Shown one piece after another: positions 23,530 through 29,914 of a stretch of DNA of 64,000 bases; within the stretch, counting starts at the first letter, position 1; the number at the start of each line of letters is the position of its first letter. The notes under the pieces were generated by a model. That model was not told where the DNA came from and ran no database searches. It was given only the letters and a program-made list of their open reading frames with translations. A program made the position numbers and the translations under genes. Where the stretch lies: NCBI GenBank assembly GCA_035295845.1, contig DATGIF010000028.1:62001-126000 (forward strand), given 5' to 3'. Source of the DNA: Palsa-892 sp035295845 (GTDB taxonomy: Bacteria > Pseudomonadota > Alphaproteobacteria > Rhizobiales > Xanthobacteraceae).

Positions 23530-25212
23530 ATGAGCCTTAGATCCCGTCTTGCGGTCGTGGTTACCATGGCGATGGTGCCGCCCCTGGCGATCACCGCCTA
23601 CAACACCTATGCATGGCGCGAATTTCTTGAGCGGCGGGCGAACCAAGAAGCGCTCGACTCGGCGCGCCTGGTTTCGGCTGAACTCTCGCAACTCGTCGAG
23701 GGCAGCCGCCGCCTGATGATCACGCTCGTCAAGCATCCGGCCGTGCCCGGGCGCGAAGAGGAGTGTGCCGCCTATTTCAAGGCGGTGATCTCGGACCTCC
23801 CCATCTACCGCGAAGCCGCGCTGATCGACCGCGACGGCAAGTTCCATTGCTCGACGATTCCCATCCCGCCGGCGCTCGACGTGCGCGACCGCCTCTACTT
23901 CTCCGAGCCGTTGCGAACCGGAAAGCTCACCATCGGCACGCTGACGACCGGCCGCGTCACCGGCGAGCGCTCGATCCATATCTCGATCCCCTACAAGAGT
24001 CCCGACGGACGCTTTGACGGCATCATCGCGCTCGTCCTCAACCCGGACCGGATCGGGCAGGAATTCGCCGAGCGCCGCTTCCAGATCTACCATCGCATCA
24101 TGGTGGTCGACCGGGAAGGCTCGCTCGTCTTCACCATCCCGAACGAAAACGAGGCCGGCGCACAGGCGATGATCAAGCAGGTCTTCGCGAGCGCGCATAC
24201 CGGCGGCGATCATGTTTTTGTCGTCAAGAACGACCAGGGCGACGACCAGATCCTCGGCGTCGTGCCGCTCGAGGAATCGCCCGAAGGCATGTTCGTTGCG
24301 GTGGCGATCGACCGCGATCTTGCGCTTGCCGAGTTCAACATCGTCGCGCGGCGAAGCGTCGTGTTCGGCGCACTCGCGCTCCTGTTCGCGCTCGCCGGCA
24401 TTCTCGCGGCTTCCGACGCGCTGATCCGGCGGCCGGTGCTCGGCATGGTGCGGGTGGCACGGCGGCGCGAGGGCGGCGACCTCTCGGCGCAGTTTCCGCG
24501 CCTTCGCTCCTCCACCGAACTCGGCGAGCTTTCCGGAGCGCTGCGCGCAATGTCCGTCCGAATCGACGAGTTGCTCGCGCAAAAGGAATTTTTGCTGCGC
24601 GAATTGCAGCACCGGGTGATGAACAGCCTGCAGATCCTCTCAAGCCTTCTCGGCATGCAAGGACGGGAAGCCGTCGATCCCGCGGCGCGCATTGAGCTCG
24701 CCCGCGCCCGCGAGCGCGTGATGGGAATGAGCGCGATCTACAAATATCTCTATGGCGCCGAGGTCTCGGAGAAGGTCGATTTCGGCGAACTCCTGCGCGC
24801 GATTTGCGCCGAAAGCGAGAAGAGCTATTCCGGCGAAAGCCGGACGATTACCTGCGAAAGCATCCCGTTGATCGTTTCCGGCGGACAGGCGGCTTCGCTC
24901 GCCGTGCTCGTGAATGAGCTCATCACCAACGCGCTCAAGCATGCTTATCCGGAAGGCGAGCCGGGGCCGATCCTGGTGCGGCTCCTGCGGAACGAGGAGG
25001 GCATGGTCGAACTCCGGGTCGCCGATCGCGGCGGCGGGTTCACGGGCGAAGTTGATCTGTCGCGCCCGGCTTCGCTTGGCCTCAAGGTGATCGTTTCCAC
25101 CGCGCGGCAGTTCGGCGGGACCGTAAGCTTCATCCGCCTCGATCCGGGGACTGAATTCGTGGTGCGCTTCCCGCCGGAGTTCGGCTCGAGTCCTGAATCC
25201 GCCGCGGCCTGA
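23530..25212 (+). CDS. Membrane sensor histidine kinase, HisKA_2 family with extracytoplasmic sensor
   Basis: 560 residues. Membrane helix 1 is at about 7-27, a periplasmic sensor of roughly 240 residues resembling a Cache domain follows (28-270), then helix 2 (about 275-298), a HAMP-like linker (300-350) and the kinase. The phospho-acceptor is His361 in LLRELQHRVMNSLQILSSLL, the HisKA_2 form, and the ATP-binding N-box is NELITNALKHAYP (462-474). HisKA_2/HWE kinases in this bacterial class often feed the PhyR-NepR-EcfG general stress response. No response regulator is adjacent, so the partner is unknown. The gene is preceded closely by the divergent amidase gene. Confidence 0.88.
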   Translation: MSLRSRLAVVVTMAMVPPLAITAYNTYAWREFLERRANQEALDSARLVSAELSQLVEGSRRLMITLVKHPAVPGREEECAAYFKAVISDLPIYREAALIDRDGKFHCSTIPIPPALDVRDRLYFSEPLRTGKLTIGTLTTGRVTGERSIHISIPYKSPDGRFDGIIALVLNPDRIGQEFAERRFQIYHRIMVVDREGSLVFTIPNENEAGAQAMIKQVFASAHTGGDHVFVVKNDQGDDQILGVVPLEESPEGMFVAVAIDRDLALAEFNIVARRSVVFGALALLFALAGILAASDALIRRPVLGMVRVARRREGGDLSAQFPRLRSSTELGELSGALRAMSVRIDELLAQKEFLLRELQHRVMNSLQILSSLLGMQGREAVDPAARIELARARERVMGMSAIYKYLYGAEVSEKVDFGELLRAICAESEKSYSGESRTITCESIPLIVSGGQAASLAVLVNELITNALKHAYPEGEPGPILVRLLRNEEGMVELRVADRGGGFTGEVDLSRPASLGLKVIVSTARQFGGTVSFIRLDPGTEFVVRFPPEFGSSPESAAA

Positions 25213-25213
25213 A

Positions 25214-25489
25214 TTATTTCGACTCACCCTTCTGGCCATCCGCGGGCGGGATCACCGGCATTTTCGATCCGGTTTCCGGAGGCTGAATCCGCATTTTCGG
25301 ATCGACATCGGGCGGGCAGATCACGCCCTTCGAGGGACCGCCCGCGCCGTTGTTCGCGCATTCGGGGCTGGCGGCAGGCGGGACCGGTTGCGGCTGCACC
25401 GAGGGCGGCTGCGGCGGCGGCGTTTGTTGCGCGGCGGCGGGAGCCACCGCGAGCACACTGACAAATAGAGCAAGCGGGAATTTTGGCAT
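25214..25489 (-). CDS. Secreted Pro/Gln-rich small protein
   Basis: 91 residues from ATG 25489: a signal peptide (MPKFPLALFVSVLAVAPAAA) and then a low-complexity mature chain rich in Pro and Gln (QQTPPPQPPSVQPQPVPPAA) with two Cys (PECANN and GVICPPD). It is probably an unstructured exported protein. It follows the 25495-25953 gene on the same strand with five bases between, so the pair form a small operon. Function unknown. Confidence 0.6.
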   Translation of the reverse strand: MPKFPLALFVSVLAVAPAAAQQTPPPQPPSVQPQPVPPAASPECANNGAGGPSKGVICPPDVDPKMRIQPPETGSKMPVIPPADGQKGESK

Positions 25490-25494
25490 CGGCG

Positions 25495-25953
25495 TCAACA
25501 CGAACTCGGCACGCCCGGCCGCACGCTCGGATTGGTCGTGGGGGCGACACCCGTGTCCGGCGCGTTGCGGGCGCCGATGTTGGGAACGCCGAGCGCGGCA
25601 TTGTTGGGATTGGACAGAGGCGCGGTCGCGATCCCGGCATTGCCGCCGATCGAGCCGATCGCGCCCGAGCCGTTGCCGCAAGGATGGAGCGAGCCGGGAT
25701 TGATCGTGCCCGGCGTGCCCGATGCGCTGACGCCCGGAATGATGATCGTGCTTTTCCCCGGCGTGCGTCCGCGCGGAACAGTCGGCGTGGTGGGCGTCGT
25801 GATGGTGCCATTTACGTGCGGCATCGCGGGGCGTGCACCGATCCCAACCGGCGGCATTTGCAGCAAGCCTTGCGCCGAACCTTCGCCCGCGTAAGCGGCG
25901 CCGGCGAGAACGAGCGCGGCCAGAAGCGTGCTGCGGATTGTGCGTCCTCTCAT
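25495..25953 (-). CDS. Secreted Gly/Asn/Thr/Pro-rich protein
   Basis: 152 residues from ATG 25953 (AGGG seven bases upstream; an ATG at 25971 is also in frame). A signal peptide ends near AYAGEG, and the mature part is repetitive and low in charge, with NGTITTPTTPTVPRGRTP, PGTINPGSLHPCGNGSG and GSIGGNAGIA. The two Cys (HPCGNG and the C-terminal Cys) could pair. The composition suggests a surface or matrix protein. No family recognised. Confidence 0.6.
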   Translation of the reverse strand: MRGRTIRSTLLAALVLAGAAYAGEGSAQGLLQMPPVGIGARPAMPHVNGTITTPTTPTVPRGRTPGKSTIIIPGVSASGTPGTINPGSLHPCGNGSGAIGSIGGNAGIATAPLSNPNNAALGVPNIGARNAPDTGVAPTTNPSVRPGVPSSC

Positions 25954-26309
25954 CACAAGGCCCTCTCTCATTCAAATGATAACGCGTTGCGGCCGCGCAA
26001 GCTCCGCGCGCGCGTGACAAAATAGAAGCCCATGACTGCAGTCGAAGGCGGCTACATCGGATTAAATTCTTGTAATTTACGAGAAGGCATTTTCGAGCCA
26101 GCGCAATCCGCGGGAATTACGGGGCGATTCTGCATTCTGAATTTTTGTTCAGGAATGATCACAAGCTGGTGACGGCATTGCGGAACCACGGATCGCGCGG
26201 CACGTTATATTTCATGTCGTTCCGCCTCGTTGCGGTTCATTGCCGAAACGCGGCGGCCAGATTGGCCGGCGGCTTTCAGGCTGGAACGCAAAAGAGAAAG
26301 GACAACGTT
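25954..26309. other. Divergent intergenic region with an EcfG-type promoter
   Basis: The region is A/T-richer than its surroundings. It holds the stress promoter listed at 26182-26206 for the rightward gene. The leftward promoter for the secreted-protein pair is not recognised. No RNA gene is seen. Confidence 0.5.
26182..26206 (+). promoter_or_regulatory. EcfG (general stress response) type promoter
   Basis: GGAAC at 26182-26186 and CGTT at 26203-26206 are separated by exactly 16 bp, a full match to the alphaproteobacterial EcfG consensus GGAAC-N16/17-CGTT. It would start a leader of about 100 nt for the Tyr/Gly-rich gene at 26310. Confidence 0.65.
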
Positions 26310-26660
26310 ATGAGCAAGATCACGCTGAACAAGGTGCTCGCGCTGGGCGTCGCCGGCGCGATCACAGTGGGGGCGGTAAGTCCGACGATGGCCTTGCCGC
26401 TCGGCTCGAATGGTGAAGCGGTGAAGCAGTCGGCGCCTGCAACGACCACCGATGTGCGTTGGCACCGCGGTTGGGGTTGGGGCGTTGGCATCGGCGCTTT
26501 CGCCCTCGGCGCCGCCGTCGCCAGCGGCTATCCGTATGGCTACGGCCCGTATTATTACGGTCCGCGCTATTACAACTACAGCTATTACGATCCCTACTAC
26601 GGTAGCCCGGGGCCGTATTGCTGGTATCGCTGGGGCCACAGGTACTGCAACTACTACTAA
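26310..26660 (+). CDS. Exported Gly/Tyr-rich protein
   Basis: 116 residues from ATG 26310 with AAAGGA eight bases upstream. The signal-like start MSKITLNKVLALGVAGAITV is followed by a short hydrophilic part, a hydrophobic Trp/Gly segment (HRGWGWGVGIGAFALGAAVA) and a C-terminal run dominated by Tyr, Gly and Pro (GYGPYYYGPRYYNYS). Such proteins are frequent, poorly understood envelope or surface proteins of rhizobia. The EcfG-type promoter upstream suggests induction under general stress, and a strong terminator follows. Confidence 0.7.
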   Translation: MSKITLNKVLALGVAGAITVGAVSPTMALPLGSNGEAVKQSAPATTTDVRWHRGWGWGVGIGAFALGAAVASGYPYGYGPYYYGPRYYNYSYYDPYYGSPGPYCWYRWGHRYCNYY

Positions 26661-26692
26661 GCCCCAAGGCTGGTAAGCGAGAGGCCGAATTC

Positions 26693-26724
26693 GCCGCCGG
26701 ATGAGAAATCATCCGGCGGCTTTT
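26693..26724 (+). terminator. Rho-independent terminator
   Basis: GCCGCCGGATGA (26693-26704) pairs perfectly with TCATCCGGCGGC (26709-26720) around a GAAA tetraloop, followed by TTTT. It ends the Tyr/Gly-rich gene. Confidence 0.85.
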
Positions 26725-26767
26725 CCTTGCCGCCGATAGCGTGTCTTGCGTGATAGAACATTTCCGG

Positions 26768-27346
26768 ATGAACGAGACTTCGCCCACCGAGCCGTCCTAT
26801 CGCTACCGCCCGCGCCTCGTGGGCGGGGAATTTGTTTTTCGTCTGACGGCCGACGCACTGGAATGGGAGATCGGCCGGCGCAGCGGCCGAATTCCCTACC
26901 GCGAGATTGCGCGCGTCCGGCTCGGATACCGTCCCACCAATCTCGCGGGCGGCCGTTTCATCGCCGAAGTCTGGCCGCGACAAGGAACGAAAATCGAGAT
27001 TGCCTCTATCACGCAGCGCTCGCTCTTCGATTTCCAAAATCAGGCGCCGCTCTACCGTCCTTTTGTCGCCGAGCTCATTCGCCGGATCACGGTCGCGGGC
27101 GCCGCCTGCCGTTTCGACGCAGGATTTCCGTACTGGCGGTGGTGGCCGGCGCTTTTCGTGGCCGTAGTGACGCCCGCAGCGGCGTTGTTCGTTGCCGCAC
27201 GCGCGCTGATCGAAGGCGAGTATGCACTCAGTGCGACGATCATCTTCCTCGGGCTGATTTTTCTATGGCAGGTCGGCCCGATGATCATGCGCAACCGGCC
27301 GCGGGCGTATGATCCGCATTCGATCCCGGCCGACGCGCTGCCTTAG
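26768..27346 (+). CDS. Hypothetical protein with N-terminal PH-like region and two membrane helices
   Basis: 192 residues from ATG 26768 (a GTG at 26741 is in frame; neither has a clear ribosome site). The first 105 residues are soluble and basic with a pleckstrin-like beta layout (EFVFRLTADALEWEIGRRSG, then IPYREIARVRLGYRP). Two membrane helices follow at about 126-145 and 156-176. It resembles bacterial PH-like membrane proteins, but the family is not certain and no function is known. It is a single gene. Confidence 0.6.
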   Translation: MNETSPTEPSYRYRPRLVGGEFVFRLTADALEWEIGRRSGRIPYREIARVRLGYRPTNLAGGRFIAEVWPRQGTKIEIASITQRSLFDFQNQAPLYRPFVAELIRRITVAGAACRFDAGFPYWRWWPALFVAVVTPAAALFVAARALIEGEYALSATIIFLGLIFLWQVGPMIMRNRPRAYDPHSIPADALP

Positions 27347-27579
27347 ATTTTGCGCGGGCGAAAGACCGGAAATTTATTCAAACGGCTTAGACGAAAGTCG
27401 TAGTATTGCCGTAACCATCTCTATCCAAAGGATTCTTTTTCGGTTGAGAAAATACCTCCAACCGGCTGTCGCCGCATTGTTGGGCGCGCGCGGAAGTCCT
27501 TATTATGCCCGCACCAAAAATAACTCCGGCCGGTGGGGGTTCTCATGCAGGCGGGGGAAAACACAGGGGGAAACGCCAC

Positions 27580-29232
27580 ATGTGGAATCAAGTCTACGAT
27601 CCGTTGAACAGTAAGGTTTTGTCGACGATCGCCGCCGCGCTGCCGGTGGTGACGCTGCTCGTCTTGATCGCCTCCAACAAGGTCAAGGCGCATATCGCCG
27701 CGTTGATTGCGCTTCTCGTCGCCAATCTCGTCGCGGTCTTTATCTTCACCATGCCGGCGGGCATGTCGATCCGCGCCTCGATCCTCGGCGCCGTCATTGG
27801 CTTCTTCCCAATCGGCTGGATCGTCTTGAACGTCATCTTCCTTTATCGCCTCACGGTGGAGAAAGGGATGTTCTCGACCTTGCAGAGCACGATCGGCGGA
27901 GTGACCAACGATCGCCGGCTGCAGCTTCTGTTGATCGCCTTTTCGTTCGGCGCCTTCTTCGAAGGCGCTTCGGGCTTCGGCACGCCGGTCGCGGTCACCG
28001 GCGCGATCCTGATCGGGCTCGGCTTCTCGCCGCTCGCGGCTTCGGGCCTGTCGCTGATCGCGAATACCGCACCGGTCGCCTATGGCGCGCTCGGCACGCC
28101 GATCGCGGGTCTTGCCAGCGTGACCGGGTTGGACCCATTCCTGCTCGGCGCGATGGTGGGGCGGCAATTGCCGTTCTTCTCGCTGATCGTGCCGTTCTGG
28201 CTGATCTGGGCCTTTGCCGGCTGGCGCGGCATGCTCGCGATCTGGCCCGCGATCCTGGTCACGGGCGTGTCGTTCGCGATCCCGCAATTCCTGATCTCGA
28301 ACTTCGTCAATCCGTGGATTGTCGATATCGGCGCTTCGCTCGTGTCGATGGCCTGCCTCATCGGCTTCCTGCAAATCTGGAAGCCGAGGGAAGTCTGGTC
28401 ATCGCCCGCGCTCCGCACCCACGATGACTCGGGTAAGGGCCGCCCGGCGCCGAAGGCCGGTCCGAAGCCGACCTCCGCGCAGGTGTGGATGTCGCTCCTG
28501 CCGTGGATTATCGTTTGCGCCGTGCTTCTGCTGTGGGGCACCAACTGGTGGAAGGCGCAGGTGAATCCGTGGGCGACCTGGAACTATCCGGTTCCGGACC
28601 TGAACGGATTGATCAACAAGGTGCCGCCGGTCGTATCGGCTCCGACGAAAGAGGCCGCCGTGTTCTCCTTCACGTGGCTCTCTTACACGGGCTCGGGCAT
28701 GTTGATCGCCGCGATCATCTCCGGCTTTCTCATGGGCTTCTCGCCCGTGGGGTTGGTGCAGGCCTATGGGCGCACGCTGAAGATCTGCGCCTATTCACTG
28801 ATCACCATCTCGGCGATGCTCGCGATCGGCACGCTCACGCGGCTCTCCGGCATCGACGCCACGCTCGGTCTCGCCTTTGCCGGTGCCGGCGTGCTCTATC
28901 CCTTCTTCGGCACGCTGCTGGGCTGGCTGGGCGTCGCGCTGACCGGGTCGGACACGGCGTCGAACATCCTGTTCGGCAACCTGCAGAAGATCACCTCGGA
29001 GCAGTTAGGACTGTCGCCGATCCTGATGAGCGCCGCGAACTCCTCGGGCGGCGTCATGGGCAAGATGATCGACGCGCAGTCGATTGTCGTCGCCTCCACC
29101 GCCACCAACTGGTTCGGGCACGAAGGCTCGATCTTGCGCTTCGTGTTCTTCCACTCGATCGCACTCGCCTGCTTGGTCGGCATCCTGGTGATGCTGCAGG
29201 CCTATGTCTTCACGGGCATGATCGTGCACTGA
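27580..29232 (+). CDS. lctP: L-lactate permease (LctP family)
   Basis: 550 residues from ATG 27580 (AGGGGG nine bases upstream), with about 12-14 membrane segments. Family signatures are FGAFFEGASGFGTPVAVTGA and, near the end, the paired GSDTASNILFGNLQ and SAANSSGGVMGKMIDAQSI. LctP proteins take up L- or D-lactate or glycolate with protons. No lactate dehydrogenase gene is adjacent, so the growth substrate is open. The frame is open up to 27505, but that part is low-complexity and has no ribosome site. It ends at a bidirectional terminator. Confidence 0.92.
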   Translation: MWNQVYDPLNSKVLSTIAAALPVVTLLVLIASNKVKAHIAALIALLVANLVAVFIFTMPAGMSIRASILGAVIGFFPIGWIVLNVIFLYRLTVEKGMFSTLQSTIGGVTNDRRLQLLLIAFSFGAFFEGASGFGTPVAVTGAILIGLGFSPLAASGLSLIANTAPVAYGALGTPIAGLASVTGLDPFLLGAMVGRQLPFFSLIVPFWLIWAFAGWRGMLAIWPAILVTGVSFAIPQFLISNFVNPWIVDIGASLVSMACLIGFLQIWKPREVWSSPALRTHDDSGKGRPAPKAGPKPTSAQVWMSLLPWIIVCAVLLLWGTNWWKAQVNPWATWNYPVPDLNGLINKVPPVVSAPTKEAAVFSFTWLSYTGSGMLIAAIISGFLMGFSPVGLVQAYGRTLKICAYSLITISAMLAIGTLTRLSGIDATLGLAFAGAGVLYPFFGTLLGWLGVALTGSDTASNILFGNLQKITSEQLGLSPILMSAANSSGGVMGKMIDAQSIVVASTATNWFGHEGSILRFVFFHSIALACLVGILVMLQAYVFTGMIVH

Positions 29233-29252
29233 ACGCCCGCCTCTAGCGGACG

Positions 29253-29290
29253 AAAATTTTGGCCCCGCGGCATTGTCCGCGGGGCCTTAC
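29253..29290. terminator. Bidirectional terminator between lctP and the SixA-like gene
   Basis: GGCCCCGCGG-CATTGT-CCGCGGGGCC (29261-29286) is a ten-pair perfect stem with AAAATTTT on the left and TTACTTTT on the right, so it can end transcripts arriving from both sides. Confidence 0.8.
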
Positions 29291-29808
29291 TTTTCGGCTT
29301 CGACAAGGGCGGGCGTGGCGAAAACGGCAAGCGCGCCGCTTCGTGTTTCGACTTCTTTCCAGCGGTCGGCCTCGAAATCGATGACCGCAAGGGCGGCCGT
29401 CGGCATGCGCCCGCCAAAATGCGATAGCGCCGCCTTTTCGCCGGTCGCGATCAGCTCATTCGCGATCTCTTCGAAGGCGGGATTGTGCCCGACCAGAAGC
29501 GCGGAAGGCTGCCGCGCCGGCAGGCGGCGGACGATGTCGAAGAGGGATTCGGCGGTCGCCTCGTAGATCAGCGGCTCGTCCGCCCGATCCGGCGGGGGAT
29601 GCAGGAAGATATCGACGAGATCGAACGTCTCGCGGGCCCTGAGCGCGGTCGAAACAAGCGCGAAGCCGGGCTCGAGCCGGCGCGCCGCCATGAATTGGCC
29701 GATACTGCGCGCCTGCTCGCGGCCGACGCTCTTCAGCGGGCGGTCGAAATCCCGCAAGCCTTCCGCGCGGAGCGCCTTGGCATGGCGCAGGAGCATCAGG
29801 CGGCGCAT
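29287..29808 (-). CDS. sixA: SixA-like phosphohistidine phosphatase
   Basis: 173 residues of the histidine phosphatase (phosphoglycerate-mutase-like) superfamily. The catalytic motif is LRHAKA with His9, and the second His is in LLVGHNPAFEE at about 104-114; the short insert between them is typical of SixA rather than of mutases. SixA removes phosphate from phosphohistidines in proteins such as HPt domains or the PTS(Ntr). An orphan HPt gene in this window (12844) is a possible, unproven substrate. It starts next to the divergent FAD-fusion gene. Confidence 0.8.
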   Translation of the reverse strand: MRRLMLLRHAKALRAEGLRDFDRPLKSVGREQARSIGQFMAARRLEPGFALVSTALRARETFDLVDIFLHPPPDRADEPLIYEATAESLFDIVRRLPARQPSALLVGHNPAFEEIANELIATGEKAALSHFGGRMPTAALAVIDFEADRWKEVETRSGALAVFATPALVEAEK

Positions 29809-29914
29809 GCGATTTCCCTTTTGTTATCCACGCGTTTTCCCTCTAGGAGAGCGGTCATACGCGGTCGAAATCTTTGCTCGCAAAGCCTAACATGCGCATA
29901 TAAACGACAAGACG

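Noticed and set aside
26283..26309. A second GGAAC...CGTT pair directly before the Tyr/Gly-rich gene
   Set aside because: Spacing is 18 bp rather than 16-17, and the CGTT abuts the start codon and overlaps the ribosome site; the 16-bp pair at 26182 is the credible promoter.
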